From Pandoraea cepalis (GTDB lineage Bacteria > Pseudomonadota > Gammaproteobacteria > Burkholderiales > Burkholderiaceae), in assembly GCF_902459665.1 (NCBI RefSeq), contig NZ_CABPSL010000010.1:105991-169990 (forward strand): 64,000 nt of DNA, in the 5' to 3' direction. Within the stretch, counting starts at the first letter, position 1. Every line of letters starts with the position of its first letter. A program made the translations under genes and the position numbers. The notes under the pieces are model-generated. The model searched no databases and had not been told where the DNA came from. It was given only the letters and a program-made list of their open reading frames with translations. Below are positions 45,771-56,137 of this stretch, in pieces.

Positions 45771-46829
45771 ATGCAGCGCCTGAGTATCGAATCCTTGCCG
45801 CGTGCGCCCATCGGGCGCACCTTCTTCCTGTTCGCCTTGCTGCTGGCGACCACGCTGCAATCGCAGGCGTGGGCCCAGGCTTCGGCGCCGACGAACGACC
45901 CGCTGATCGAGCGGCGCGAAGTCGGCGCGTGGCTCAACAAGATCCATCGCGCGGCGCAGACGCAAAACTACATCGGTACATTCGTTTATCAGCGTGGTTC
46001 GACCATGCGCTCTTCGAAGATCAGTCACTTCGCCGAGAAGGGTAACGAGTACGAAGCGCTTGAGACGCTGGACGGACGTCAGCGCCGCATTCTTCGGCAG
46101 AACGACGATGTCTACACGCTCATTCCCGAGCAGAAGACCGTGTTTCTGGAAAAGCGCGAGAGCAAGGACTCGTTCCCTGCCTTGCTCGCCACGCCCAATC
46201 GCGATGTGCTCGACTATTACGCACCGAAGCTGCTGCCGAATGAGCGCATGGCGGGCTTTGACTGCATGGTGATCGAACTCACGCCAAAGGACGAGTACCG
46301 CTTCGGCTACCGGTTGTGGGCCGATCGCAACACCGGCCTGTTGCTGCGCGCACAGACCCTCGATGCCGAAGGCCATTTGCTCGAGCAGGCGGCGTTCTCG
46401 CAGATCTCGATCGGTGTGCCGAGTGAGAAGGCGCGCATCGTGCACGCCATTCAGGCAACGCATGGCTGGCATGTCATCAAGCCGCAAATCGTACCGATGC
46501 ATCTGTCCGATGCCGGCTGGAGCATCGACGTCGACAAGAAGGTGCCGGGGTTCAAGGCGGTGCGCGAAGTGCGTCGCACCATGCGATCGACGGCCGACGG
46601 CAAACCGCTGGAAGTCCAGCAGGTGGTATATTCAGACGGCATGGCCGGACTTTCGGTATTTATCGAACCGGCCACGCGAGAGCGCAAGGAAGGCCACGGC
46701 AGCGCCGGCGCGACGAATATTCTCATCAAGCGCTTTGGTGACTACTGGCTGACCTTGCTTGGCGAAGTGCCGCAGGCAACCTTGCAGCAGTTTGCTTCCA
46801 GTATCGAGTACAAACAGCCGGCGAAGTGA
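45771..46829 (+). CDS. rseB: Sigma-E regulatory periplasmic protein RseB/MucB
   Basis: 352 residues with a signal peptide ending near QAWAQA (about residue 32). The MucB/RseB two-domain periplasmic fold is recognised by QNYIGTFVYQRGSTMRSSKI (about 62-81) and ERMAGFDCMVIELTPKDEYRFGYRLW in the second half. RseB binds RseA and protects it from proteolysis until it senses lipopolysaccharide or stress. It starts immediately after the rseA stop. No rseC gene follows. Confidence 0.93.
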   Translation: MQRLSIESLPRAPIGRTFFLFALLLATTLQSQAWAQASAPTNDPLIERREVGAWLNKIHRAAQTQNYIGTFVYQRGSTMRSSKISHFAEKGNEYEALETLDGRQRRILRQNDDVYTLIPEQKTVFLEKRESKDSFPALLATPNRDVLDYYAPKLLPNERMAGFDCMVIELTPKDEYRFGYRLWADRNTGLLLRAQTLDAEGHLLEQAAFSQISIGVPSEKARIVHAIQATHGWHVIKPQIVPMHLSDAGWSIDVDKKVPGFKAVREVRRTMRSTADGKPLEVQQVVYSDGMAGLSVFIEPATRERKEGHGSAGATNILIKRFGDYWLTLLGEVPQATLQQFASSIEYKQPAK

Positions 46830-46959
46830 CCGGCTGTCGGGTGGGCCGCGACCGGTGACGGTGCGGTCCGGGCAGCGAGGCACCGACAGACGCAATGCCC
46901 TGTCGGAGGGCTGGACTGCCTTCAAGCATTCCGAGACTATCGCGCACCACGATCTTCCA

Positions 46960-48447
46960 ATGAAGAAGACCTTCCTGCTTCGTGTCATCCTTGGCGGTGC
47001 CATTGCCGCGCAATTGGCGGGGGCACCTGCTGCTTTTGCCGCCCCGGCCTCGGGGTCGGCGGCGCCACTCGTCAGCAATCTTCCCGATTTCACCCAGTTG
47101 GTCGACCGAGTCGGCCCGGCCGTCGTGAACATTCGGACGACCGAGCGCGTCAGCCGCAGTCAGAGTGGCTTGCCGCCCGGCATGGACGGCGACATGGCCG
47201 AGCTGTTCCGCCGCTTCTTCGGTGTGCCCCTGCCGCAGCAGCCGGGCCCGAAGGGCGGTACGCCCCGACGCGGCCAGCCGCAGCCGGATGAAGAGCAGAA
47301 CAGCGGCGTCGGATCGGGCTTCATCGTCTCGGCCGACGGCTACATCCTGACCAACGCGCACGTGGTCGATGGCGCCGAAAGTATCTACGTCACCCTCACC
47401 GACAAACGCGAGTTCAAGGCGAAGCTGATGGGGGCGGACAAGCGCACCGACGTCGCCGTGGTCAAGGTCGACGCCAAGGACCTGCCGACCGTGCCGGTGG
47501 GCGACTCGAACAAACTGCGCGTTGGCGAATGGGTGGTGGCGATCGGTTCGCCGTTCGGTCTCGACAATACGGTAACGGCGGGCATCGTATCGGCCAAGGG
47601 CCGCGATACCGGCGATTACCTGCCGTTCATTCAGACGGACGTGGCCGTGAACCCGGGCAACTCGGGGGGGCCGCTCATCAACATGCGCGGCGAGGTGGTC
47701 GGCATCAACTCGATGATCTATAGCCAGACCGGTGGCTTCATGGGCATTTCGTTCGCGATCCCGATCGACGAAGTCATGCGCGTAGCCGACCAGCTCAAGA
47801 AGAGCGGCAAGGTCGTGCGCGGCCGGATCGGCGTGGCGATCAGCGAGGTCAGCAAGGAGGTCGCCGATTCGCTGGGGCTGCCGCGGGCGCAAGGCGCGCT
47901 GGTTCGCAGCATCGAGCCGGGGAGTCCGGCCGAGAAGGCGGGGGTGCAGCCGGGTGACATCATCATGAAGTTCGAGGGCCGGGCCGTCGATCATGCGACC
48001 GACCTGCCGCGCATGGTCGGCGAGACCAAGCCCGGTTCGAGCGCGATGCTGCAGGTGCTGCGCAAGGGCAAGAACCAGGACTTGCGCATCACCGTCGCGG
48101 AAGCCGATACCGATACGCCGAAGGCGTCCAAGGCGCAGAGCGGGAGTGCGGACACGCCCCACCCGAATGCGCTGGGCCTGGTGGTCTCCGACCTGACCGA
48201 GTCGCAGAAGAAGGACATGAAGCTGCGCGGTGGCGTGCAGGTCGAACTAGCCGAAGGTTCGGCGGGACGGGCCGGTTTGCAGCAGGGTGACATCATCCTG
48301 CGCGTGGGCGATGCAGACATCGTCAGCGCGAAGCAATTCGAGGACGTGGTCAAGGCGCTCGATCCGAAGCGCCTCGTGCCGATCCTCGTGCGGCGCGGCG
48401 ATGCCACGCAATTCGTGCCGCTGCGTCCGCGCACGCCCGGTAAGTAA
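46960..48447 (+). CDS. DegP/MucD-type periplasmic serine protease (Do family)
   Basis: 495 residues. A signal peptide (about 1-27, ending AFA) precedes a trypsin-like domain with His in TNAHVVDG, Asp in RTDVAVVK and Ser in GNSGGPL (about 134, 164 and 235), and two PDZ domains (about 290-370 and 395-485). DegP/MucD degrades or refolds damaged periplasmic proteins and is normally a sigma-E target. It closes the rpoE operon, 130 bases after rseB. An upstream in-frame ATG at 46759 lies inside rseB and is rejected. Confidence 0.94.
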   Translation: MKKTFLLRVILGGAIAAQLAGAPAAFAAPASGSAAPLVSNLPDFTQLVDRVGPAVVNIRTTERVSRSQSGLPPGMDGDMAELFRRFFGVPLPQQPGPKGGTPRRGQPQPDEEQNSGVGSGFIVSADGYILTNAHVVDGAESIYVTLTDKREFKAKLMGADKRTDVAVVKVDAKDLPTVPVGDSNKLRVGEWVVAIGSPFGLDNTVTAGIVSAKGRDTGDYLPFIQTDVAVNPGNSGGPLINMRGEVVGINSMIYSQTGGFMGISFAIPIDEVMRVADQLKKSGKVVRGRIGVAISEVSKEVADSLGLPRAQGALVRSIEPGSPAEKAGVQPGDIIMKFEGRAVDHATDLPRMVGETKPGSSAMLQVLRKGKNQDLRITVAEADTDTPKASKAQSGSADTPHPNALGLVVSDLTESQKKDMKLRGGVQVELAEGSAGRAGLQQGDIILRVGDADIVSAKQFEDVVKALDPKRLVPILVRRGDATQFVPLRPRTPGK

Positions 48448-48459
48448 TACCGCTGTCTC

Positions 48460-48705
48460 ATGCATACGCCGGCGCTGACGCTCTATGGCCGCAAGTGGTG
48501 TCATCTTTGCGATGACATGCTTGCGGCGCTCGAAGCGATGCGTCCGGCGTGGAATTTCTCCGTCACCGTCATCGACGTCGACAGTGACCCGGCGCTGGAA
48601 GCGCAATACGACGAGATCGTGCCGGTGCTTGCGCTCGGCGAGCGCGAGTTGTGCCGGTATCGTTTCGACGCAGCGGCGGTCGCTGCCGCATTGCGCTCAG
48701 GTTGA
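48460..48705 (+). CDS. Glutaredoxin-family thiol protein
   Basis: 81 residues with a thioredoxin-fold opening LTLYGRKWCHLCDDM: the redox motif is CHLC (about residues 14-17), as in the YbbN/DUF836 glutaredoxin-like group. It has the VPVL cis-proline segment (about 54-57). The gene is 12 bases after the DegP-type gene and before lepA, a position conserved in related genomes. The client protein is unknown. Confidence 0.88.
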   Translation: MHTPALTLYGRKWCHLCDDMLAALEAMRPAWNFSVTVIDVDSDPALEAQYDEIVPVLALGERELCRYRFDAAAVAAALRSG

Positions 48706-48904
48706 CGTTTCGCGCTATCCCCTCCCTGCCTCGAACGACGCCCGATCGTCCCAAGCTTCCCGCCATTTCCGATGGACTGCCGCGATACATGCGATTCCAG
48801 ACGGCATCGCCACGCTTTCGGCTAAAATATCGTGTTTGCCGATTCTCTCGAAAGTCGCTGCCGAGCCGAATCCGATGGCACCGACTCTTCTCTAGCCTCG
48901 CCTC

Positions 48905-50710
48905 ATGGACCATATCCGCAATTTTTCGATCATCGCCCACATCGACCACGGGAAATCGACCCTGGCCGATCGCATCATCCAGTTGAGCGGCGGTCTGTCC
49001 GATCGTGAAATGGAATCCCGGGTCCTCGACTCGATGGATCTCGAGCGAGAGCGTGGCATCACCATCAAGGCACAAACGGCCGCCCTGGAATACAAGGCGC
49101 GTGACGGCAAGGTGTACAACCTGAACCTCATCGATACGCCGGGCCACGTCGACTTCTCGTACGAGGTGAGCCGCTCGCTCTCCGCATGCGAGGGCGCACT
49201 GCTCGTGGTGGATGCCTCGCAGGGCGTGGAAGCGCAGACCGTGGCGAACTGCTACACGGCGATCGAGCTGGGCGTGGAAGTCGTGCCGGTGCTCAACAAG
49301 ATTGATCTGCCGTCGGCCGAACCGGAGAACGCGATCCAGGAGATCGAGGACGTGATCGGTATCGAGGCAACCGACGCCGTGCGCTGCTCCGCGAAGACCG
49401 GCTTCGGCGTGGAAGAGGTGCTCGAAGCGCTCATCGCCAAGGTTCCGCCGCCCAAGGGCGATGCCGCCGCCCCGCTGCAAGCGTTGATCATCGACTCGTG
49501 GTTCGATAACTACGTGGGCGTGGTCATGCTGGTGCGCATCGTCAACGGCACGCTCAAGCCGAAGGAAAAAATTCAGTTGATGGCCACGGGCGCGACCTAC
49601 CCGGTCGAGCAAGTGGGGGTCTTCACGCCGAAGTCGCAGCCGCGCCCGTCGCTGTCGGCCGGCCAGGTGGGTTTCATCATCTCGGGCATCAAGGAACTGG
49701 GCGCCGCGAAGGTCGGCGATACCGTCACGCATGCGCTGACGACCACGACCAAGCCGGCGCCCGAGGCGCTTCCGGGCTTCAAGGAAGTCAAGCCGCAGGT
49801 GTTCGCCGGCCTCTACCCGGTCGAGGCGAACCAGTACGACGCGCTGCGCGAATCGCTCGAAAAGCTCAAGCTCAACGACGCCTCGCTGCAATACGAACCG
49901 GAAGTTTCGCAGGCACTGGGATTCGGTTTCCGTTGCGGCTTCCTGGGCCTGCTGCACATGGAAATCGTGCAGGAGCGTCTGGAGCGCGAGTTCGACATGG
50001 ACCTCATCACCACGGCGCCGACCGTGATCTATGAGGTGGTCGAGCGCGATGGCACGGTGACCACGGTGGAAAACCCGTCGAAGATGCCGGATCCGGGCCG
50101 TATTGAAGAAGTGCGCGAGCCGATCGTCACGGTCAACCTGTACATGCCGCAGGAGTATGTCGGCTCGGTGGTGACGCTGTGTCAGCAAAAGCGCGGCGTG
50201 CAGATCGATATGCAATACCACGGCCGTCAGGTGCGCCTCATTTACGAAATTCCGATGGCCGAGATCGTGCTCGACTTCTTCGATCGTCTGAAGTCGGTGT
50301 CGCGCGGTTACGCGTCGATGGACTACGAGTTCAAGGAGTACCGCACGTCGGACGTCGTCAAGGTCGACATGCTGATCAACGGCGACAAGATCGACGCGCT
50401 GTCGATCATCGTGCACCGTTCGGAGAGCCGCCGTCGCGGCGCGCAGGTCGCGTCGAAGATGCGCGAAATCATTCCGCGCCAGATGTACGATGTGGCGATT
50501 CAGGCGGCTATCGGCGCAAACATCATTGCCCGTGAGAACATCAAGGCTTTGCGCAAGAACGTGCTGGCCAAGTGCTATGGTGGCGACATCTCGCGCAAAA
50601 AGAAGCTGCTTGAGAAACAGAAGGAAGGTAAGAAGCGCATGAAGCAGGTGGGGAGTGTCGAGATTCCTCAGGAAGCGTTCCTTGCCATTTTGCAAGTCGA
50701 AGACAAATAA
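48905..50710 (+). CDS. lepA: Elongation factor 4 (LepA)
   Basis: 601 residues, full length. GTPase motifs: G1 AHIDHGKST (about 12-20), G2/G3 with ERGITIK and DTPGHVD (about 50 and 77-83), G4 NKID (about 131-134). The C-terminal LepA-specific domain with [16 protein letters not shown] ends the protein. LepA is a ribosomal GTPase acting in back-translocation or 30S biogenesis. It is followed 18 bases later by lepB. The 199-base gap before it contains CTAAAATATC (about 48821-48830), perhaps a -10. Confidence 0.98.
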   Translation: MDHIRNFSIIAHIDHGKSTLADRIIQLSGGLSDREMESRVLDSMDLERERGITIKAQTAALEYKARDGKVYNLNLIDTPGHVDFSYEVSRSLSACEGALLVVDASQGVEAQTVANCYTAIELGVEVVPVLNKIDLPSAEPENAIQEIEDVIGIEATDAVRCSAKTGFGVEEVLEALIAKVPPPKGDAAAPLQALIIDSWFDNYVGVVMLVRIVNGTLKPKEKIQLMATGATYPVEQVGVFTPKSQPRPSLSAGQVGFIISGIKELGAAKVGDTVTHALTTTTKPAPEALPGFKEVKPQVFAGLYPVEANQYDALRESLEKLKLNDASLQYEPEVSQALGFGFRCGFLGLLHMEIVQERLEREFDMDLITTAPTVIYEVVERDGTVTTVENPSKMPDPGRIEEVREPIVTVNLYMPQEYVGSVVTLCQQKRGVQIDMQYHGRQVRLIYEIPMAEIVLDFFDRLKSVSRGYASMDYEFKEYRTSDVVKVDMLINGDKIDALSIIVHRSESRRRGAQVASKMREIIPRQMYDVAIQAAIGANIIARENIKALRKNVLAKCYGGDISRKKKLLEKQKEGKKRMKQVGSVEIPQEAFLAILQVEDK

Positions 50711-50728
50711 CGTAGCGACAGGTCCCGC

Positions 50729-51643
50729 ATGAATTTCGCCCTGATTCTTTTTGTCCTGGTGCTGGTGACCGGGGTGGCCTGGTTGGCCGACAAGTTGGTG
50801 TTTCAACCGGCGCGCCGCCGGGCAGCACAGGACGCCCTGGCGCAATTCGATCAACAACAGCTTGCCACGCAGGGGGCTGGCATCCAGGGCTCCGGCTCAC
50901 AGGATAGCGGCGTGATCGCAAGTGCGCGTGCGAAAGTGCGCGACGACAAGCTGCGTCAGCCATGGTGGCTCGAGTATTCGGCGAGCTTCTTCCCCGTGAT
51001 TCTCGCAGTGTTCGTGCTGCGCTCGTTCGTGGTCGAGCCGTTCAAGATTCCGTCGGGCTCCATGATTCCGACGCTGCTCGTGGGCGACTTCATCCTCGTG
51101 AACAAGTTCGACTACGGCATTCGCCTGCCGGTGGTCAACAAGAAGATCATCTCGATCGGTGAACCGAAGCGGGGCGATGTGATGGTGTTTCGCTACCCGA
51201 AAGATGAGTCGATGGACTACATCAAGCGCGTGATCGGCCTGCCGGGCGACGTGGTGGCCTACGAGAACAAGAAGCTCACGGTGAACGGCCAGCCGGTGCC
51301 GGAGACCGCCATGCCGGACTACTTCGACGAGGAGCATATCGCCTACTTCAAGCAGTTCGAAGAGACGGTGGGCGGCGTGAAGCACCGCATTCTGAACGAC
51401 CCGAACGTGCCGCCATACATCCTGGGCGCCGACGACTTTCCGAACAAGCAGAACTGCCAGTACAACAGCCAGGGCGTGATCTGCAAGGTGCCGGAGGGCA
51501 ACTACTTCATGATGGGCGATAACCGCGACAATAGCGCGGACAGCCGTTACTGGGGCTTCGTGCCCGAGCAAAACATCGTGGGCCGGGCCTTCTTCATCTG
51601 GATGAATTTCTCGAACCTCAAGCGCTTGGGCGGCTTCCAGTAA
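50729..51643 (+). CDS. lepB: Signal peptidase I
   Basis: 304 residues. Two membrane segments (about 2-23 and 87-100) flank a Gln/Ser-rich cytoplasmic loop. The periplasmic S26 domain has the catalytic Ser in PSGSM (about 111) and Lys in YIKRVIGLPGD (about 166), and the C-terminal MGDNRDNSADSRYWG motif. It removes signal peptides from exported proteins. It is co-directional with lepA and followed by a strong terminator. Confidence 0.97.
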   Translation: MNFALILFVLVLVTGVAWLADKLVFQPARRRAAQDALAQFDQQQLATQGAGIQGSGSQDSGVIASARAKVRDDKLRQPWWLEYSASFFPVILAVFVLRSFVVEPFKIPSGSMIPTLLVGDFILVNKFDYGIRLPVVNKKIISIGEPKRGDVMVFRYPKDESMDYIKRVIGLPGDVVAYENKKLTVNGQPVPETAMPDYFDEEHIAYFKQFEETVGGVKHRILNDPNVPPYILGADDFPNKQNCQYNSQGVICKVPEGNYFMMGDNRDNSADSRYWGFVPEQNIVGRAFFIWMNFSNLKRLGGFQ

Positions 51644-51690
51644 GCTTGCCGGTCGACAGGGAGGCCATCCCCCCCGGGCGACGGTTTGAT

Positions 51691-51737
51691 TAATGCGGAA
51701 ATTGGCGATAAAAGGCCGATTTCCGCATTATTATTTT
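51691..51737 (+). terminator. Intrinsic terminator after lepB
   Basis: Perfect 12-bp arms TAATGCGGAAAT / ATTTCCGCATTA around a 16-base loop, then TTATTTT. It separates lepA-lepB from rnc, so rnc should have its own promoter in 51738-51919. Confidence 0.8.
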
Positions 51738-51919
51738 CAACTTTGAATTAAATGATGCGACGGGAAAGGGGCACGGGGGAGATCGACGTATCGTCACCCC
51801 GGAAATGTCCGATCCCGCCCCCTCTCGCGAGTCCGAAAAGCCCGCCGCAAGGCGGTCCGGCCCGTCGTTTCTTGGCGACGACGCGCGCCGGGGCGGGAGC
51901 GTCGCGCTATACTTGCGCC

Positions 51920-52873
51920 ATGCCTCAATCTCTGAACCCACTGGAAGAACGTCTCCAGTACCGCTTCCACGATGCGGAATTGCTTTGCCAAGCACTGACG
52001 CACCGTAGCCATAGTGCCGCCAATAATGAGCGGTTGGAGTTTCTTGGCGATTCCATCCTCAACTGTTCGGTCGCAGCGATCCTGTTCCGTCGCTACGGCA
52101 AGCTCGACGAAGGCGACCTCTCGCGTGTGCGCGCCAATCTCGTCAAGCAGCAATCCTTGTACGAAATCGCGCAGACATTGGGCGTCTCCGAATTCCTGCG
52201 CCTGGGCGAAGGCGAACTCAAGAGCGGTGGTTTCCGTCGCCCGTCGATTCTGGCCGATACCCTTGAAGCGCTGTTCGGGGCAATGTATCTCGATGGCGGG
52301 TTCGAGGCGGCGTATGCCGTGATCGAGCGGTTGTACACGCCCGTGCTTGAACATGTCGATCCGAAAACGCTCGGCAAGGACGCCAAGACGCTGCTCCAGG
52401 AATACCTGCAAGGCCACAAGATTGCGCTGCCGCAGTACACGGTGACCGCGACGCACGGCGCTGCGCACAACCAGCAGTTTGAGGTGGAGTGCACGGTGCC
52501 GAAGCTCGACATCAAGGCCGGCGGATCGGGCGCGAGCCGACGAGCGGCCGAGCAGGCGGCTGCCAAGAAGGCGCTGGAGGAAGTGCAGAAGATGCCGGCA
52601 CTTGCCAAGCCGAAGGCCGAAAAGAGCGCCAAGGCCGCAAAGAAGCGGGCGGCGAAGGCTGCGGCATCCGAGGCGAAAATGGCGGAGAGCGTCGGGCAGA
52701 TGCGCGCTGCGCCGGCCATGACGGCGCCCGTTGGCAACGGTGCCGCTCGCACGGCGACAGCACCCGCGGAAAAAACGGCCGACAAGGCAGCCGATAAGGC
52801 CACCGACAAGTCCGCCGAAAAACCTGCGGCCGAGAAGTCGGACGCCGCCAAGCAACCCCCGGCCGCCGCCTGA
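51920..52873 (+). CDS. rnc: Ribonuclease III with long C-terminal extension
   Basis: 317 residues, about 90 longer than E. coli RNase III. The catalytic signature [12 protein letters not shown] (about 35-46) and the second acidic site ([15 protein letters not shown], about 113-127) are intact, followed by a double-stranded RNA-binding domain (about 150-220). The rest (about 223-317) is a low-complexity Lys/Ala/Glu tail, which may be an additional nonspecific RNA-binding arm; that is inference. The start at 51920 gives the family N-terminus. Confidence 0.95.
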   Translation: MPQSLNPLEERLQYRFHDAELLCQALTHRSHSAANNERLEFLGDSILNCSVAAILFRRYGKLDEGDLSRVRANLVKQQSLYEIAQTLGVSEFLRLGEGELKSGGFRRPSILADTLEALFGAMYLDGGFEAAYAVIERLYTPVLEHVDPKTLGKDAKTLLQEYLQGHKIALPQYTVTATHGAAHNQQFEVECTVPKLDIKAGGSGASRRAAEQAAAKKALEEVQKMPALAKPKAEKSAKAAKKRAAKAAASEAKMAESVGQMRAAPAMTAPVGNGAARTATAPAEKTADKAADKATDKSAEKPAAEKSDAAKQPPAAA

Positions 52874-52929
52874 GCCCCATTCAGGGGGAGGGCGCGACGC
52901 GCCGCCCCCTTTCAAGAGAGTTTCCAAAC

Positions 52930-53823
52930 ATGAACGATAAGACGGATTTTCGCTGCGGGACCGTGGCGATCGTCGGGCGTCCGAACGTCGGCAAATCGAC
53001 ACTGCTCAACGCCCTCGTCGGTCAGAAGATCAGCATCACCTCGCGCAAGGCGCAGACGACGCGGCATCGCATTACCGGCATTTGCACCACGGACGATGCG
53101 CAGTACATCTTCGTCGACACGCCGGGGTTTCAGACGCGTCACGCCACTGCGCTGAACCGCTCGCTCAATCGCGCCGTGACCTCCACGCTGTCCAGCGTCG
53201 ATGTCGTCATGTTCGTCATCGAAGCGGGCAACTTCGGGCCGGACGACGAGAAGGTGCTCAAGCTGCTGCCCGACAACACCCCGGTGCTGCTCATCGTCAA
53301 CAAGTTCGATCGCATTGCCGACAGAGCGGAAATTCTGCCGTTCCTGAAAAGGGTGGGCGACCTGCGCGACTTCCGCGAGATCGTGCCGCTGTCCGCGAAG
53401 CGTCCAGACGATACCCAGCGGTTGCTTGGGGTGTTGCGTCCGTACCTGCTCGAAGGCGAGCCGATCTATGGCGAAGACGATCTCACCGACCGAAGCGAGC
53501 GGTTCATGGCGGCCGAGATCCTGCGTGAGAAGGTGTTCCGCTGGACGGGCGACGAGCTGCCGTACACAAGCACGGTGATCATCGACAAATTCGAGCAGGA
53601 AGGGGATCTGCGCCGGGTGTTCGCAACGATTCTGGTCGATCGCGACAGCCACAAGGCGATGATCATCGGCAACAAGGGGGCGAAGCTCAAACAGATTTCC
53701 ACCGATGCCCGTCTCGATATGGCGAAGCTCTTCGACGGGCCCGTGTACCTGGAAGTCTGGATCAAGGTGAAGGGTGGCTGGGCCGACAACGAGGCCGGCC
53801 TGCGGGCGTATGGCTACGAGTGA
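52930..53823 (+). CDS. era: GTPase Era
   Basis: 297 residues. GTPase motifs: GRPNVGKST (about 16-24), DTPGF (about 64-68) and NKFD (about 126-129); a C-terminal KH domain (about 205-285, with [15 protein letters not shown]) binds the 3' end of 16S rRNA. Era is essential for 30S maturation. It lies 56 bases after rnc, with a GC-rich hairpin in the gap, and its end overlaps the recO start by 14 bases. Confidence 0.97.
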   Translation: MNDKTDFRCGTVAIVGRPNVGKSTLLNALVGQKISITSRKAQTTRHRITGICTTDDAQYIFVDTPGFQTRHATALNRSLNRAVTSTLSSVDVVMFVIEAGNFGPDDEKVLKLLPDNTPVLLIVNKFDRIADRAEILPFLKRVGDLRDFREIVPLSAKRPDDTQRLLGVLRPYLLEGEPIYGEDDLTDRSERFMAAEILREKVFRWTGDELPYTSTVIIDKFEQEGDLRRVFATILVDRDSHKAMIIGNKGAKLKQISTDARLDMAKLFDGPVYLEVWIKVKGGWADNEAGLRAYGYE

Positions 53824-54823
53824 ACCTGACACCTTACGTGACGAGATTGCACCGCCGGACGATGTGACGTTGGCGGCAAGCAGCGCCTCGGCTGCCGGTG
53901 CGCCGCTGATGTCGGTCCCTCGTACCTCGCACGCCGGGGCAATCGGAGCGCGGCCGGCTCGCCAGGCGCGCAGTGCGCGCGCGCGGAGTGTCGACGACGA
54001 TGCGTCGGACGCATTCCAGCACGCCGAAGCCACCGCCGATACCGTCAAGCGCGAAGCGAAACGCGTGCGCCGTGCGCCATCGCCCGCCCGGGCGGCCGAG
54101 CGCGAGCAAAGCCGCGTGACCGAGCAGCCCGGCTTTGTGCTGCACAGCTATCCCTACCGCGAAACCAGCCTGATCATCGACGTGCTCACGCGCGACCACG
54201 GCCGCGTCGCGCTCGTGGCGAAGGGGGCCAAACGTCCGCACTCGGCGCTGCGTGGCGTACTCCAGACGTTTCAGCCGCTCTCACTCGCCTGGCTTGGCAA
54301 GGCAGAGCTGCGTACGCTGACCAAGGCTGAGTGGGTTGGCGGATTGCGTCCGCTTGAAGGCGATGCGCTGCTCAGCGGCTTCTACCTGAACGAATTGCTG
54401 GTGAAGTTCTGCGCGCGCGACGATCCGCACGACAAGCTCTTCCAGCACTATCTGACCACGCTGCATCATCTCGCGCATGGTGAGCCGGCGGGCATCATCC
54501 TGCGGGCATTCGAGCGCGTGCTGCTGCGGGAGACCGGTTACGCCGTGGCGTTCGACCGCTGCACGCAGACGCGCGGCAAGGTCGCGCCCGAGCGCCGCTA
54601 CGTGTTTCATCCCGACCGGGGGGTACGCCCGGCGGGCGGCGATGAACCGTCGGACTGGCCGGTCGTCATCGGGCAGACGTTGCTCGACATGGAGCAAGAC
54701 GATTATTCCCGGGCGCAGACCGTGCAGCAAAGCAAGCTGCTCATGCGCTTTCTTCTCAACCACCACTTGGGCGGCGTTCCGCTCAACACGCGGCAGATCC
54801 TGCTCGACCTGCAAAAACTATGA
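53810..54823 (+). CDS. recO: DNA repair protein RecO with N-terminal extension
   Basis: 337 residues. The conserved RecO OB-fold begins only at about residue 105 ([20 protein letters not shown]), preceded by a disordered Ala/Arg/Ser-rich extension. The remaining family core (about 105-337), with the [17 protein letters not shown] segment (about 189-205), is complete. RecO loads RecA onto SSB-coated DNA with RecR. The ATG at 53810 overlaps era; a start nearer the core is possible but no clear ribosome-binding site was found. The stop overlaps the pdxJ start by four bases (ATGA). Confidence 0.93.
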   Translation: MATSEPDTLRDEIAPPDDVTLAASSASAAGAPLMSVPRTSHAGAIGARPARQARSARARSVDDDASDAFQHAEATADTVKREAKRVRRAPSPARAAEREQSRVTEQPGFVLHSYPYRETSLIIDVLTRDHGRVALVAKGAKRPHSALRGVLQTFQPLSLAWLGKAELRTLTKAEWVGGLRPLEGDALLSGFYLNELLVKFCARDDPHDKLFQHYLTTLHHLAHGEPAGIILRAFERVLLRETGYAVAFDRCTQTRGKVAPERRYVFHPDRGVRPAGGDEPSDWPVVIGQTLLDMEQDDYSRAQTVQQSKLLMRFLLNHHLGGVPLNTRQILLDLQKL

Positions 54824-55581
54824 GCCTCTTCTTCCACGGCAACCCCATCGACCTCGGGGTGAACATCGATCACGTCGCCACGGTGCGCAACGCGCGCGGC
54901 ACGGCCTATCCCGACCCGGTCCGGGCGGCATTGCTGGCGGAAGCGGCGGGCGCCGATGTCATCACGCTGCACCTGCGTGAAGACCGTCGTCATATTCGCG
55001 ACGACGATGTGGCGAATCTGCGCGACAAGTTGCTCACGCGGATGAACCTCGAGTGTGCCGTGACGGACGAGATGCTGGCGATCGCATGCCGCACCAAGCC
55101 GCACGACGTTTGTCTGGTGCCGGAGCGTCGTCAGGAACTGACGACCGAAGGCGGGCTGGACGTCGTCGGTCAGTACGACCGTGTGGCTGCCGCGACGCAG
55201 CAACTCGGCGAAGCGGGCAGCCGTGTGTCGCTGTTCATCGATCCGGACGAAGCGCCGATTCGCGCGGCGGCGCGCATGGGCGCGCCGGTGGTCGAGCTGC
55301 ACACCGGCCGCTACGCGGAGGCGCACGACGAGGCCACGCGCGAGGCCGAGTTCGCCCGCATCGAACGCGCCGTCGCACTCGGTCTGTCGTTGGGCCTGCG
55401 CGTCAACGCCGGACATGGCTTGCATTATGAAAATGTGCAGCCGATCGCCGCGATCGAAGGCATTTCCGAACTGAATATCGGACACGCGATCGTCGCCCAC
55501 GCCCTTTTCGCGGGCTGGGAGAACGCCGTGCGCGAGATGAAGGCCATCATGGTCGCCAGCCGCATTGCGGCGCGCGGCTGA
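54820..55581 (+). CDS. pdxJ: Pyridoxine 5'-phosphate synthase PdxJ
   Basis: 253 residues with the family start [17 protein letters not shown] (about 11-27), HLREDRRHI (about 50-58), the catalytic Glu region LVPERR (about 94-99) and [11 protein letters not shown] (about 199-209). PdxJ closes the vitamin B6 ring from 1-deoxyxylulose-5-phosphate and phosphohydroxyaminoacetone. ATGA overlap with recO indicates coupled translation. Confidence 0.97.
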   Translation: MSLFFHGNPIDLGVNIDHVATVRNARGTAYPDPVRAALLAEAAGADVITLHLREDRRHIRDDDVANLRDKLLTRMNLECAVTDEMLAIACRTKPHDVCLVPERRQELTTEGGLDVVGQYDRVAAATQQLGEAGSRVSLFIDPDEAPIRAAARMGAPVVELHTGRYAEAHDEATREAEFARIERAVALGLSLGLRVNAGHGLHYENVQPIAAIEGISELNIGHAIVAHALFAGWENAVREMKAIMVASRIAARG

Positions 55582-55618
55582 GTCACGACGCCTTTCCTCC
55601 CACCATCAGGCGCTGCCC

Positions 55619-56137
55619 ATGAGCGATCCGACGATGCCGTCGCCTTCGTCCCCCGACGTGCCGCCACCAGGCGAGCATGCCGCTGGCCCTGAGTCCGGGG
55701 GCACGGCGATTTACGGCGTAGGCACGGACATCCTCCAGATCAGCCGTGTTGTCGGCGTCATGACGCGCACCCATGGGCGGTTTGCCGAGCGTGTGCTGGG
55801 GCCCGAGGAACTCAAGGTTTATCACGCGCGTCAGAGCCGGTCCGCCGTGCGCGGACTCGCGTATCTGTGCACGCGCTTCGCGGCGAAAGAGGCCGTGTCG
55901 AAGGCCATCGGGCTGGGTATGCGGTGGCCGATGACGTGGCGTGCCGTGCAAACGCTCAATGCGCCGTCGGGCAAGCCGGTCGTGGTGGTGTCGGGCGAGT
56001 TGGTGCAGTGGCTGGCCGAGCGGCAACTGTCGATCGAGATTTCGATCACGGACGAGAAAGAGTATGCGGTCGCCTTTGCGATCGCATCACGTAATGTAGG
56101 CAACATTCGCAATATTGCATCGGAGAAAACGCAATGA
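55619..56137 (+). CDS. acpS: Holo-[acyl-carrier-protein] synthase
   Basis: 172 residues, about 45 longer than E. coli AcpS because of a Pro/Ser-rich N-terminal leader (about 1-35). The magnesium-binding Asp is in [12 protein letters not shown] (about 41) and the Glu in [11 protein letters not shown] (about 90). AcpS transfers phosphopantetheine from CoA to the acyl carrier protein encoded earlier in this window. Its stop overlaps the nagZ start (ATGA). Confidence 0.94.
   Translation: MSDPTMPSPSSPDVPPPGEHAAGPESGGTAIYGVGTDILQISRVVGVMTRTHGRFAERVLGPEELKVYHARQSRSAVRGLAYLCTRFAAKEAVSKAIGLGMRWPMTWRAVQTLNAPSGKPVVVVSGELVQWLAERQLSIEISITDEKEYAVAFAIASRNVGNIRNIASEKTQ

Noticed and set aside
48569..50857. 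A 762-residue minus-strand open frame across lepA
   Set aside because: Shadow of lepA, which has all GTPase motifs.
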